DNA of 64,000 nt, taken from the NCBI GenBank assembly GCA_030490835.1, contig CM059975.1, forward strand, positions 50,397,174-50,461,173, in the 5' to 3' direction. The notes beneath the pieces were generated by a model. That model saw only the letters and a program-made list of their open reading frames with translations. It ran no database searches and was not told where the DNA came from. Each line of letters starts with the position of its first letter. Position 1 is the stretch's first letter. The position numbers and the translations under genes were made by a program. The DNA is from Annona cherimola. Lineage: Eukaryota > Streptophyta > Magnoliopsida > Magnoliales > Annonaceae. Of the stretch, positions 1-11,731 are shown piece after piece.

Positions 1-1130
1 TTTAGTTATTTGCTATGTTCCCATGCATACAAGTAAAACAAGATTGATAACCATATAACCTAATCATGATTACACAGGGTTAATAGGTATATTCCTATCC
101 ATATTAACATCTAACACAACATGAGTTAGAATACCTGTGCCTTATATATGGATCTTATTCAAATCCCACTTTTCCAAGCATGAATTTGAATATTAGATCA
201 ATCCACAAGGTTGCAAAGCTTGTAAACACATTAAGCATGATATATAAGGATAATCTCAAGCAACATATGTCACAGCACAACATTATTATCAATTCAAGCA
301 AAAGAAAACCAATATCATAAGCTATGAGTTCAAATCCTACATATCTCCCACCATAAGAAGGTTTAGCCTATTAACATGACTTCAATTCCCATTAAAATCA
401 AGTTACAATCATCTCCAAGAATACAGAGAAAAGGAAAGAGAAAGGACAGAGAAAACTGAATCTCAGAAGCTTCCACCAACGAGATCGGATCTCCTCTTCC
501 GATTGCATTGGAATATGGGTCCTTTTCCTTCTCTATGCGGCTCTCTCCACACCTCACTTCTTTGGTCTCTCTCTGTGAATCTCCCCCCTTTAGCATGCAG
601 CCCTAAGAGATCTATTTATATTGGTAGCTTGCGCAGCTTACGAGTAGAAACCCGCGCATACAAATGTGTAATGGCGCCTAGGCGCCAACTCTCTGGAAGC
701 TTTTGACCTAAAAACTCTTCTGGTTGTGTCTGTATGTTAATGAAGTGACGCCTAGGCACCCCTAGCTGGCGCCTAGGCGCTAACTCTCTAGATGCACTGT
801 GTTGTGTGAAGTGTTGGAGATTCTGGCAAAGGCCTGTAGAATTGTGCCTAGGCGCCAACCCCATGCTCTTTCACTTGGCTCTGTTATGCATTCGACTCGC
901 TCGCGTGCTTGTAATTCTCCGTCTTTCCTGTAAAAATGAATGAAACTAAATAAATGAACTAAAAATGCCTAATTTATACTAAAAATGCATAAAAACTACA
1001 TAATGCTCCTAAAATGCAAAGCGAGTGAAAATTTAGCTAAATTGATGCAAACTAAACCTAATCTCTTGGACTAACACGCAAAAATAGTCTGAAATGGGCT
1101 ATGATAACTCGTATTTTTATGAGTTATCAG
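1..1130 (-). mobile_element. Athila-type gypsy LTR, cut by window edge
   Basis: The right end is a near-perfect terminal hairpin (1103-1130, arms around TGATAACTC and GAGTTATCA) that marks the 5' end of a minus-strand LTR, as in the copies at 38385 and 9485. The left part (1-620) matches the R/U5 side of the copy at 20596-22066. Immediately to the right, Sirevirus LTR sequence starts at 1131, so this LTR is inserted in a Sirevirus LTR. The other boundary lies outside the window, so whether it is a solo LTR or the end of a full element cannot be decided. Confidence 0.8.
612..866 (-). promoter_or_regulatory. LTR core promoter: TATA box with GC palindromes
   Basis: On the minus strand a TATAAATAG box lies at 612-620. 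Upstream of it, at about 673-860, are four copies of a GC-rich palindrome of the form GGCGCCTAGGCGCC, two of them exact or nearly so, usually followed by an AACTCTCTGG-like tail. The same arrangement is seen in the LTRs at 2914, 20596 and 34257. I infer that this is the U3 promoter of the family. No transcription evidence is available here. Confidence 0.6.
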
Positions 1131-1434
1131 ACTTCACCCAAATCACATGTGGAGTCGACTTGGGTTGCGACTTCGCCTGCTCAAGCATCCATATTTCAAT
1201 GTTGTCTAAAAAAGATCCTTTGCAGTGGATGCTGAAGTCGACTTCAGTATCGACTTGACCTAAGTCGATGCTTGAGTCGACTCGACGTGCGGTTTGACTT
1301 GCCAAGCTTTGAATTCTTGAAATGTCTAAACCTTAAAGCATCTCAGAACATACATTAGTATTTTGACACTTCTCAAATTGAATTGTTAATCATCGAAACA
1401 TAGATTGTACATGATTTATTATCCTTTTATAACA
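1131..1434 (-). mobile_element. Sirevirus G, 3' LTR fragment
   Basis: This stretch carries AAGTCG/GTCGAC palindromic units like those in the LTRs of Sireviruses S and E. It ends at AACA next to a purine-rich tract on the minus strand (1435-1450), which matches the LTR/PPT border of element E at 49683. It is truncated on the left by the Athila-type LTR. It is the 3' LTR end of the minus-strand element whose remaining parts run to 5926. Confidence 0.75.
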
Positions 1435-1824
1435 ATCTCTCCTTTTTTGATGATTGACAAAACTAATTTGAGATTAACCTTTTATTTAACAAATAAGTAT
1501 TTTATCACATTGATAATGCAGTAAAAATTCAAGACAATTCATGAATTCATGTCACATTCAATTTACCAATTTCATTCAATTCACCATAATCATCATTCAC
1601 ATCATAAAAATTTATATTCAAATCATAATAATCACTTATACTAAAAGGAAAAAACTTACATGTGCCTTAAATACAGTCTACCTATATACTAATTTATTCT
1701 TCTCCCCCTTTTTGTCAATCACCAAAAGGGAATGGAACCAAGGAGTTGAGATTTGTAAAAGACAAATGATGATATTTGATAGGGTAGCTTTTGGGGAAGC
1801 AGAGGAAAAAGGTGATCATGGAGC
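1435..1824 (-). other. Sirevirus G 3' non-coding region with two PPTs
   Basis: Two minus-strand polypurine tracts (complement of TCTCC(T)nTTGA at 1435-1450 and of CTCCCCCTTTTTGTCAA at about 1692-1707) bracket about 240 bp of AT-rich non-coding DNA. Elements S and E have the same pair. The proximal tract would prime plus-strand DNA synthesis at the LTR border. The second tract follows the end of the post-pol ORF. Repeated PPTs are a described Sirevirus trait. Confidence 0.65.
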
Positions 1825-2908
1825 CTAAATAGTTAGGTCAACCTGAACTGATTCGCCCCAGTAAGGATCAAAATCAGGCAAACTGAGGATTGGTTCGCCT
1901 TGCTTATTACCAGAAGCAAGATGATATTTGATGTTTTTAAGCTCTTGGTTCAGTTTGTCTTGCCGACCGTGCATTTTCATGAGTGATATGTTGATAGCCC
2001 CATGTTCTTGAGAGATTCTACTCTCCATGGCTTGAAGGTAATCTAAAATAACATCAGATGTAGATAATTGAGCAAGAGACTAGGCAAATTGATCTATAGA
2101 TCAAGATCCTTGAAGAGAACAAGAGATATGTGAAGAGGGGATGCCGGAGCTCAAGGAGCAGGAGGTGGAAATGGTTAGAAATCATGGTAAGGCCGATCCT
2201 CCCCCTCAAGTGGAGCTGCCTCTGCTTGAGATTCCTATCTGCATTGGGCTCCTTGAGATTCTACTCCCATTCAAGCCTGTAGCCATGTAGTGCGAAATGC
2301 CTCAAGATCAACTTTCATACGGATCAAGAGGGCTCTGTTAATGGCATTCGTGGGCTTCAAGACCTCGTATGGTTCTCCATCTAAATTGACATGAAAATGA
2401 TCAAGTATCTTAGTAATCCATGTGCCTTATGACAATACTCTTTGAGGATTATCTTTCTTTAGATCTAATGGCTCCAAAAATAGTCTAGGCGGGCTTATTT
2501 TGACCTGAGTTGGCCACTTTCTATAAAATTTCTACCTCTTGGGGATTAAGTTGATTTCTTTCTCCACCTTTGGGATAAATGCAGTAAGCTATAAGTAGTC
2601 TCAATACCCTCAATTGTGTAGATAGATTCATATAATGTAGAAACTTAATTCTCGAATGATATTTATTGCTTCTTATTAGCTGGTTATACATCTGAGTGAG
2701 TGTGAGCCCTGCTGGAAGTGGATCTTCAAACATAGGAATTCCAAGGATATGACCCACCTGACTGCGGGCATTGAACTCACTAATGCCCTGTGTATTTCCC
2801 AAATTAATTTCTACTCCCTTAACGTATGTACTGAAGTTTTCTTGATCCCATAGGTAGTGGAACTGTCTTGTCAGATCTGGATAAATTTTTCCATCCTCCT
2901 TTGACAAG

Positions 2909-2913
2909 GCGGT
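2909..2913. repeat. Target-site duplication GCGGT of solo LTR (partner 4417-4421)
   Basis: GCGGT directly precedes the LTR start TGATAA and directly follows the LTR end TTATCA. Five-base duplications are usual for gypsy integrases. The duplicated bases belong to the interrupted Sirevirus reading frame, which realigns with element E across them. Confidence 0.92.
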
Positions 2914-4416
2914 TGATAACTCTATAAAAATAGAATTATCAAGATTCATTTTTTGCTCACTTTGAATACTAGTTCAAGGGAATCATGTGAATTTACATAG
3001 GTTTTGCATTAGTTTGCATAATTTCCCCATTTCATGAATTGTGTGTAGATTTCACGCATTTTTCGTTGAATTCAAGGTGAATCATATCATCCTAGGTTAT
3101 GTTTATTATGTTGAATCATTTATGATAGCATTTACTTATTTTGTTTCTTTCGTTGTAGGAAAAGATGGTGACTAAGTCATTGACTTTATGCCAAAGTGAG
3201 GGGAAAAGAGTTGCATTGCAAGCACACATTAAGAATACAACGTAGAAAGTTGGTGCCCCCGGTGCCAAAATCTGGCGCCTCGGCCTTAGGCACCGCTACA
3301 GTAGAAAATTCCAAAAACAGGTTGCTTCGGGCAACTTCCAGAGAAGTGGCACTCCGGTATCAATCCCCTCGTGTGCAAATTTTTGCCAGTGTCTCATGCT
3401 ATTTTGAATGGGGTATAAATATTTAGCTTAGGATTTGCAAAGGAGACCCCTAGAGAGCTCGTGGTTGCTTTGGAGAAGGGAGAAACACTCAAGTTTCAAG
3501 GCTAGAGGGTGAATCAAGTGGAGATTCAAGTCATTCACTGCAATACATAGTCTCATCTCCTCTTTTCATCTCTCTTTTTATATTTGACGTTCTCTTTGCT
3601 TAAGATGATTGTAAACTTGATGTTGAAGGGATTTGATATCATGTTTTTTAGCTAAATCTCCATGTGGTGGGAGATATGGATGATTTGGCTTCATAAACTA
3701 TATCACTTGGTTCTCTTATATTTGAATGAGAATATAGTTGTGCTATAACTTTGTGTTGCATGAGATTACCCTTATATATCATGTTTAATACGCTTACAAG
3801 CCTTGCAATCTTGTAGATTCATTTAATATCCAAATCTATGCTTGGAAGAGTGAGTTTTGGGTGAGATACATATATAAGGTATAGGTTTCCATCTACTGGT
3901 AGTTGTTAGACGTTAATATGGATAGAAATATACCTATTAACCCTATGTAGTCATGATTGAGTTATATGATTATTAGCCTTTTGTAACTTGGTTGCATGGG
4001 AAAATAGCAGTTAACTAAAACTTGGTTAGGTTTGTATGTATCGGAAGACATATATGAATATAAATGAACCTAGATTAGTAATCTTTGTATAACTAACTTA
4101 AAATGAAACCAATATGACATGACTATGAGTCAAGGAATTCATGCTTCCGTCCGTCTTATATATCCAAAGTCAATCTCTCTACTAGTCATCCCACCTTTAG
4201 TCATTTAATGCTTTATTTAGTTCAGTTTGATTCAGTTCTTTAAAAATAATTTCTTATTCAATTTACTAATTCACATAAGATAATTGAAGTTTAAGGTGCT
4301 AGTTCGTTTAACACAATCCTTGTGGGAACGATACTCTATTCACTCTTTATTACTTGCACAGCACGTATACTTGTGTTAGAATGAGCAATTTAGTTAGACA
4401 TATACGCAGCTTATCA
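2914..4416 (+). mobile_element. Solo Athila-type LTR with 5-bp TSD
   Basis: This is a complete 1503-bp LTR. It begins with the terminal hairpin TGATAACTCTAT...ATAGAATTATCA (2914-2941) and ends CGCAGCTTATCA (to 4416). It is flanked by exact GCGGT duplications at 2909-2913 and 4417-4421. There are no internal retrotransposon sequences, so it is a solo LTR left by recombination between two LTRs. It is closest to the LTR at 20596-22066. A TATAAAT box at 3414-3420 lies about 130 bp downstream of GC palindromes (3250-3290). It sits inside the Sirevirus G post-pol ORF. Confidence 0.93.
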
Positions 4417-4974
4417 GCGGTCTAACCTTGAAAGTCAAGCAATTCCTCAATACCAAATTTATATTCTTGTAAAAATTTAAAATCAATGATCTATGGAAGG
4501 AAAGTCTTCCTCTCATAGAAATATTTATAAAATCTACTATGTTGATGCTTAGTCCTGAAATATTCCACAGGCATTTTTAAAACTTATTCTCATTGAGCTA
4601 GAGTTTCCTTTCTTCTTCCCACATTCTCATTACTTTTACTAATTTCTGGATTTTCATCCTCTCTAGGGATGGAGGTAGAAGGATTACCTTTTTGAAACCT
4701 AACTCGTTGACCTGTGGATATCGTGGCCTCATCCCTAGCTATTTTGGATGGAGTTCGCTGTTGACTTGGGATGTCCTCCTGGGTAGCCAACTAGGATGGC
4801 CAAGAGATGGGAAGCTGGGAGGGATTTGAAATAGCCTTGGGTTCCATTTGAGGATGGATGGTGGATATGGTCAGATTTGGAGATGGGAAAATTAATGATG
4901 GAAGATTCGATGATTTCGAGCTTAGAAGAAGAAAAACTAAGTGACAATGGGAAGAAAGAAATGAGAGAAAGATG

Positions 4975-5100
4975 CCGGTTCGCGCCTAAGTAGGCCAGCC
5001 AAAACGAAGCCCACAGAGTCGACTCTGAACCCTAAGTCGAGTTTGAAGTCGACTTCGCTCATCTGAAGTCGACTTGGGATGAGTGGAGTTGACTTGATTC
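4975..5100 (-). promoter_or_regulatory. GTCGAC palindrome cluster upstream of G post-pol ORF
   Basis: Four GTCGAC-type units (AAGTCGACTT and variants) lie at about 5015-5095, between the end of the RNase H remnant and the start of the post-pol ORF. On the minus strand a CT-rich stretch leads from here to the ATG at 4847. Element E has the same arrangement at 51887-52015. These units otherwise occur only in the Sirevirus LTRs of this window. I infer a promoter or enhancer for the post-pol gene; there is no direct proof. Confidence 0.5.
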
Positions 5101-5104
5101 CACT

Positions 5105-5926
5105 AACCTAAGTATAAATGTACTCCATTTCCTACCCATTTAATTTATTTCATACAAGCAATTCATTTCAATAAACATAACGTTTATAAACATCATATTT
5201 GACAGTAATTTTGCAATTTTACATCAATTTCATGTTTCAATATCAATCATACCCATTTCATTTCTGATTTTGTAAAATGATCCACTTCCTAATGGTTTAG
5301 TAAAGATATCAGTAATTTGATATTCTGTTTTAACATATTCTCAACAAATATTATGATTTTCAATATATTCTTTAATGAAATGATGTCTTACATCTATGTA
5401 TTTGGTTCTAGAATGCAATATGAGATTTTTAGTTAGGCATATGACACTAGTATTATCACATCTAATAGGTATATCTTTGTAACCTACCTCATAATCTTTA
5501 AGTTGTTGTCTCATCCAAAGCAATTGGGTATAATAGCTCCCAGCGGCAATATATTCAGCTTCCGCAGTAAATAGAGCAACATTGACTTATTTTTTTGAAA
5601 ACTATGAAACCATTATGTTTTCAAGAAATTGACATGTTCCACCAGTACTTTCTTTATCTACCCTGTAACCGGTAAAATCCACATCCGAGTGGCAGATTAG
5701 ATCAAATGTTGACCTTTTGGATACCATAGCTCTAGATTGGTAGTGTCAATTAAGTATTTAAAAATTCTTTTCACAATTATCAAATGTAATTCCTTAGACA
5801 TGACAGAAATCTATAACGCATGCAGACGCTAAATAATATAGCTGGTTTGGATGCAATCAAGTACAACAAAGATCCTATCATACTCCTATGTAACTTTTAT
5901 TTAATTGATTTACCTCTTTTGTCCTT
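5105..5926 (-). pseudogene. Sirevirus G pol remnant (RT end and RNase H)
   Basis: Read on the minus strand from 5926, the remnant contains the end of reverse transcriptase (RSMIGSLLYL-like) and then RNase H. Visible RNase H motifs are TAEAEYIAAGS near 5540-5570 (AEAEYIAA in the intact family), the CDNTSVICLTKN block and HSRTKYIDVRHHFI, ending in a DIFTKPL-like segment. Several stops and frameshifts break it. The upstream part of pol is missing because a Tekay-type LTR begins at 5927. Confidence 0.8.
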
Positions 5927-8682
5927 TGTGGCGCCCCCGACCCGAGGCACCAAAGCCTTACTCCGGGATCATTTTCAATTGGTAAATGTGACACAGGATT
6001 GTTGCCCTAATCATGCGGTAGGATTTTTTTTTAATTTGATTTTTTATATCTATTTCATTTAGCGAAAAAATTTGTTCTTTTTCTTTTTTTTTTTCATTTC
6101 ATTTCATTTCATTATTTTATAGTAATTGATTATACCTATATAATTAACATGAGATCACCTGCTCAATTCAACAAAAATTATCTAAATCTAGTATCAACAT
6201 TTAGATATCACCTTACTTTCAGTTTACACGTAATCATACATTTAAACTTTAAATTCACATGGAGTTTAGAACATGTCAACCTGTTTATCAAAACTATCCT
6301 CAATTTGATTACCATTCATCCTATACACAGTTTCTATCCATACCATAAATAATGATAAGCTATAACATCAAAATTCTCTCAATGGAACCTTTCTTTTTTC
6401 TCCTGTCTTGTACTACATCTGTCTAGGGTTGGAAAATGAAATGTGCATGATTAACTCAATAAGCAAGAATTTTTTTGTAACACTTTCCTATAGACAGTTC
6501 ATGCAAGCAATTGCATATAAAAATTTTCATGAAACCTTTACATGTCCAAATCTTGGGATTTTCATAAACAAAATGTATGCAAATGCTTTCCTTTTCATTC
6601 GGTAGTGACACTTACTAAGTGATTATCTACTCATAGAAAAGAAAACTTTCATTCAAACATAACCATTCATATGTTAGCATGCTAGCTAGGCAGCCATCCA
6701 TTCATTATTCTCCCATTTTAAGGAGAGCGTCACCGGCCCCGGAGCCTTAGCAATTCGGTCACATATAGACGAGGGCCTATTATGCATTCATCCCTACATG
6801 GATCTAATACTTGATCTTTGTGCGCACCATGCATAATTTCATTCATATTCACAATCTCATGCTAGCATGATTGTATAAAGTAACACAATGATCACTCTCT
6901 TTTTTCTTTCAAATTGAGGGCTTGACATAATTATTTTATCACAATTGGTGAAACAGTATTCACAACACATTTTTAGGATGATCACCCTTAAACATTATCT
7001 GAATAAAATGCATAATAAGTCATTCAAGGAATTTGCATCTAATAAATCATTCAATCATTTGAAAGTAAAAAATTTTCAAAAATATTAGTATTTGAGAAAC
7101 AAATGACATTTTTAAAAGTTTTGCTTGATTTCAAATATCATTTTATAAAAGTATCAAACTTTCTATAAAAAATTCTTTCGAAATAGATTTTCAAAGGGCT
7201 TGCTTACTTGTGGGAAGTTCAACTAGGTCCCTCGACTTCTTCCTTGCCTCTTCCTAAACAAGTGAAAATAATCATTTATACATTTATATAATAACATATG
7301 CTTGCAATGCTTTATCCTTTTTATTAATTCATATTTATCAATTAATCCCAACCCCCTTATGGTCTATATCAAGCCAACTTTAGCAAATTCTTTTCTTTGA
7401 GATGAACTTTCCCCAACTCTTTAGTGTCAATGTTTATGTCACTTAATTGCCACTTGCATTCGATTCTTGCAAGTTAATTTTAATAGTTTTCTTCATGTTT
7501 ATCTTATTTTTCCTCTATCTATTCCTTAAGTAATCATATACCTATATAATCTCAACGGTTATACTTGTTCTATCCAAATCTAAATCTCGGGCATGAAACT
7601 TTTATACTTATTTAAATCTTTTATCCTTAATCCATTTCAAGTCATTTTCAATTAAAATTTCTGAAATTTATACCGATTTTCGAAAACAGCCCTTTACCCC
7701 CTTACATTGGTCTTAAATCTTTCTCAAGTTGCACTTTTTGTATACCTATTTGCCAAATTATTAATTATCAATACTCGTAACCATTTCAAGGGTTAACATA
7801 CAACCTTTAGTAATCTAATTTCTTATAAATTTTTGAAATTCTCATCCCTCATTAATACAGCCCTATTTACCCTCAATTCTACTAAGATTTGTTCCCCTAC
7901 TTATAGCTCAATTCAACATACACGTAAAAACTCTTGATCACTAACTCTTTAAATCCAAAATGTAACATACCCCATCTATTTAATCATGGGATTAACATAT
8001 ATATATATATATGTATATAGAATTTTGCTTCCATCATATCTAGCTTTGGACATCCATACCTATGTATATATACATGATTTATTTCACACTTGTAATCATA
8101 AATACATAATGTATGTAATAGCCTATCTTGCTGAGACATTTATCAAGCATTTAAGGAGTTATTTAATCATAATTTAAACATTTATAAACCATCATAATAT
8201 TAAACTTAAACCAAGCATAGCTTGGGCAGTCAAATGCAAATTTCAGATATTTATAACGACTCATATCAAGGGGCGTCCCACCCCATTAAATGCAAAAAAA
8301 CATATCAATAAATGATACATATAAAATTCCTTAACTTGTTGTAATTTAATTAGACCATAATATTCATACTTAGTTGGGCATCATTTAAACATAGAATGGG
8401 CTAGAAATTTATAAATGAGCCTACTGTTTTGGACATCAACATTATCATATATACTTAAGATTAATTTTTTTTTAATTCCCACATCTATATGTCATTAAGG
8501 GTAACTATTTGCCTGAATTTTTGAAGATGAATTTCCCTTCCTTGAAACCGTCCAAGTTGCCCTTGTTCTTCTTCTTCTGTTTTTTTTCTCTTCCCCTACC
8601 AATCCACCCCGTTGCTGCCTTTCTGTTTATATTGTTGTTGAATCTTATCTCTTAATGCCACCTCATAAATCACATTATATAT
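5927..8682 (-). mobile_element. Diverged Tekay-type LTR
   Basis: It starts TGTGGCGCCCC(C)GA and continues with the conserved block around GCCTTACTCCGGGATC and the GATTGTTGCCCT segment. That is the 3' end of a minus-strand Tekay-type LTR, as at 35447 and 40872. Further shared landmarks are GCTAGCTAGG at about 6680, the acceptor-like CAG (complement of 6419-6421) and a CTTGCTTAC segment at about 7199-7206. From about 7300 to 8680 the match fades and the sequence is AT-rich. No clear LTR start (TGTGGAACCC-like) is found before the next LTR piece at 8683, so this copy is eroded or truncated. It interrupts Sirevirus G pol. Confidence 0.65.
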
Positions 8683-9264
8683 TGTGGCGCCCCGAACCGG
8701 GGTGCCTAGAAGCCTTACTCCGGGATCTTATGGACTAGTAAACGTGACTCAGGATTGTTGCCCTGATCACACGGCGGGTTCTTAATTGGATCTCGTCTAA
8801 AAAAAATTTCATTTCTTTTTTTTTCTTTCATCACATCAACATATACTCATCATCATTCATAATGGACTTATCCATATCATCATAAATCATCAATTTCTTA
8901 TATTATTCATAACTTCATAATTTCATACAACCTATGTCCTTTCTCATCATATCCCATTAGTGCATCTATTCATACAAAAATCTAGTAACCTTTGTAGATT
9001 CCTCTTTTCCTTTAGCAACACATGCCCTTCATCTCTTGGCTTTCCCTACACCTGTCTGAGGTTGGGAAAATAAAACATGAGTCGAGACTCAATAAGCAAG
9101 CATTTTTCTCTCATTTAAATGCATTCCTCTCCATTCGATAGAAGACACTTACCAAGTGATCAACTATCAAATGCACAAAAATCTTTTCATAAAAATGCTT
9201 CATTTCCATTCCTGACATAAAACTTCGTGTGTGGGTACGCTAGCCTGTGAAACATCTCACATAA
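8683..9264 (-). mobile_element. Tekay-type LTR fragment (3' end)
   Basis: This is a second copy beginning TGTGGCGCCCCGAACC, with the conserved GCCTTACTCCGGGATC and GATTGTTGCCCTGATCAC blocks. It is closer to the LTR at 59927-62638 than to its left neighbour: it shares GGTTGGGAAAATAAAAC, the acceptor-like CAG (complement of 9052-9054) and the GTGGGTACGCTAGCC segment. It ends abruptly near 9264, where Athila-type LTR sequence takes over, so about 2 kb of the LTR is missing. Confidence 0.75.
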
Positions 9265-9485
9265 CACATATGTCCCGTTCTTCTTGCAAAAGATGGAAAA
9301 ACGAAGCGAATGCACTAAAAATGACCAAATAATGCTAAAAATGCCTAAAAACTAAATAATGCTCCTAAAATGAAAAGCGAGTGAAAATTAAGCTAAGTGA
9401 ATGCAAATTAAGCCCAATCTCTCAAACTAACGCACAAATGAAGCCTGAAGTTGGCCATGATAACTCGTATTTTTACGAGTTATCA
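9265..9485 (-). mobile_element. Element C 3' LTR, truncated
   Basis: Only the U3 start of the LTR remains. It ends with the terminal hairpin at 9458-9485 (arms TGATAACTCGTA and TACGAGTTATCA with a four-base loop). The PPT (complement of CACCCCCAAACTTG) follows directly at 9486. The rest of the LTR has been replaced by the Tekay-type fragment. Confidence 0.8.
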
Positions 9486-10681
9486 CACCCCCAAACTTGA
9501 ATGTTGTAGTCCTCGAGCAACACATGCAAACAGAATGACTAAATGAATGAATGAATGAATCAATCAATCAATGAATACAGACTCTGCCAACTTCGTTTGC
9601 TTCCTATTATGCTTTGATCAATCCACTTATTCATTTCACAAGGTCCGGATTAATCTAATCTTGAAAATCCTTCATTACACAAACAAGGCTGGCATTTTCA
9701 TTTTCAAACCAAGTTACATGTGGATGCTAAGATTCTATAGTGCAAAGTCATAATTCAACACGTTAATCTTCCATTCGATCAGAAAACTGGTTAGAAAATT
9801 AATGAACACAAGCAAATCAAGGATTAAGCTGAATACACTGATCACAGAAAATGGTGTCAAGTCATTGGATTCAATTTCTACAGACTACTTGTTCCTTTTT
9901 CCCCCTAAACTTATTGCAAAAATTCTCCTCACCATATTTCAGGATATCTGGAGATCTCTTTTTTTTTGGCTCCCCTCACCATATTACAGGTTATCTAGGG
10001 AGAATTTTGATTTTAAAGCGTTATTACTGTGATTTTCCATTGCTTTTTACGCGAACCTTGCCATTTGTTGATGCGAAGTTCCGGTTACTTAGCTTAGGTC
10101 AACCATCCCATTTTATTTTTCTGATGCCTTGTTAGAGGTACTGAACATGTTTGAGTAATTCCTGTGAAATAATACCATTTCTAAACCCATTAAAGTACTT
10201 GGTCAGCATTTATTTAATTCAATTCTCATCATGTTGGTCTGAAAGATATGTCTGTGATTGAATTAGAACAATGTATTATGAAATTCCTTTTAATTCTTTC
10301 ACATGTTAATTTCAACCTGCTTTTATACTTGGTTTTTAATCTGAATTGCTCATTCTTTCATGAATTCAATTTCAAGTCAGAATTAATCACAACCTTGCAC
10401 ATGTTCACAATAAGATGGATTGACATAAAAATAACTTCCATTAGCTAGAATTGACATACATGCAAATAAAATAAAGCATGAAAAATTAAAATGAAAAACT
10501 AACCTATGGTTTAGAATTATACACCCCCAAACTTGAGAGATGCATTGTCCTCAATGCATGATGACTTAAAATGAACTAATAATGAAAAGCAAAAATAAAA
10601 TAAAAACAAAATGAAAGGATCGGGACTCCCTCAAGAATCAGACTTGGTGGCGTCCTCGTCCTCGCTGCCGTTGGGCTGATG
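9486..10681 (-). other. Element C 3' non-coding region with duplicated PPT module
   Basis: At the LTR border lies a PPT (complement of CACCCCCAAACTTG) followed by AGTCCTCGAGCAACAC. About 1 kb away, at 10521-10562, there is a second copy of the same layout (CACCCCCAAACTTGAGAG followed by the inverted repeat ATGCATTG-TCCT-CAATGCAT). Between them, at about 9900-10015, the phrase CCTCACCATATTtCAGG is repeated with TCTGGAGA/TCTAGGGAGA partners. Elements D and I keep the same order, so the region is conserved although it is non-coding. Confidence 0.65.
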
Positions 10682-11731
10682 CTAGGACGGTTGCCCAAAG
10701 CAGGCTCTGACCTTCGGTGGCGTCGGCAGGAAAGGCGGGAGGGTGGAGACGTCGATCTGGCAGTCCTCCGATATCCGCTGCAAGTAAGCCTCCATCGCCT
10801 TGTCATGCTGACGCTGATACCTGGCTTGGGCGGCAACCAAGTTCTCCAAGTTGGTTAGCCGCTGGCCGTGGATAGCGGCTGTGAGGAGGGACCCACTGCT
10901 GGAGCTGCTCTAGGACGTGTCGTGGCGGTGCGGACTCGGGACTGGGGTGCAATAGGAGAGGTCGTCGATGATGGCCTGACAGTTCAGGACCTCCTCCGTC
11001 GACTCCCATATGACGTCGGGCCGCTTGCAAAGCTCGGTGACGAGGGATGGGAAGAAATAGCTGCCCCGGGGTGTGGTCGCCAAGCGTAGATTTGCTGATA
11101 GACCAGCCTCCCTACATCGATCGTCAGCCCACTGTAGATGGCATGGAGAAGCAGCGCCCTATCCATCGTCACCTCATTGACGTGGGTCGACGGCATCATC
11201 CGGACCAATATAAAGTGAAAAATCATCCTCCCATGAGAAAGCATGTCACTCCGCTTGAAGGAGGTTAGCTGCCCGCCCGTCGACTTCAAACCGGTGGCCT
11301 CTGGCAAAACTACCTGGTGATCGAATTGATATCTCGGTCTTCACCCTCCAGAAATGCCTTGTACTCATCTGGGTGAGGAAAAGACGTCAACCCATAGTAG
11401 GTGTTGATCGCCTCCGCATGAAAGGGATGATCTTACCTCTGCCTTTCACCCGCCCCTCAACGTGTTCCACTGCGTTGGCATAGAACTCCTTGACCACGGG
11501 AGTAATAGCGGGAGGGGGTTGCGCCACAAACTGCTGCCAACCTTGAGCATGCAAGTTGAGGAGTGGGGCATTGGAGAACTCATCTATATTGATTCCTCTC
11601 TCCGGAATCAGATGCCTTTTCTGGAGCGCGTTTGTGTAACGCTTGAAGGATTGGGCTGACACAAATCTGTTTGCATCAAAGTCCATGGGTTCCTGCATTT
11701 TCTTCCTTTTAGCCGAGGATGATGACGCCAT
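10682..11731 (-). pseudogene. Athila C post-pol (env-like) ORF, frameshifted
   Basis: The start is the ATG at 11729-11731 (MASSSSAKRKKMQEP), chosen because element D has the same start. A lysine-rich tract (AKRKK) could be a nuclear localisation signal. Next come RFVSAQSFKRY, the GWQQF and VVKEFYANA segments and VKGRGKIIPF. A frameshift near 11395 is followed by LTSFKRSDMLSHGRMIFHF and RALLLHAIYSGLTIDVG, then another shift near 11050. The order matches what I remember as the putative plant transposon protein domain (Transposase_32). No signal peptide or membrane helix is visible. The function is unknown, and the product is probably not made from this copy. Confidence 0.75.

Larger units (their letters stand above)
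1825..4847 (-). pseudogene. Sirevirus G post-pol (env-like) ORF, interrupted
   Basis: This is a broken copy of the 533-codon ORF of element E. The likely start is the ATG at 4845-4847 (MEPKA in place of MAPPR). The basic region (TGQRVRF) follows at about 4680-4720, then the IIDFKF and GIEELLDFQG segments up to 4422. The reading resumes at 2908 with IYPDLTRQFHYLW, YVKG, KFLHYM and RNQLNPQE. The C-terminal part ends at 1825 with a coiled-coil-like segment containing KNIKYHLASG. A solo LTR at 2914-4416 splits the frame. In-frame stops (for example near 4797) and frameshifts also occur. No membrane segment or signal peptide is visible, so the usual name envelope-like is only positional. The product's function is unknown. 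Confidence 0.75.

Noticed and set aside
5927..5940. Continuation of Sirevirus G into Sirevirus F across the window
   Set aside because: Both are cut by Tekay-type LTRs, but at different pol positions (end of RT versus RNase H) and with overlapping rather than complementary parts, so they are separate copies.
10803..11268. Plus- and minus-strand open frames overlapping the C post-pol ORF
   Set aside because: They are antisense or shifted shadows of the GC-rich pseudogene. The corresponding frames in element D differ.
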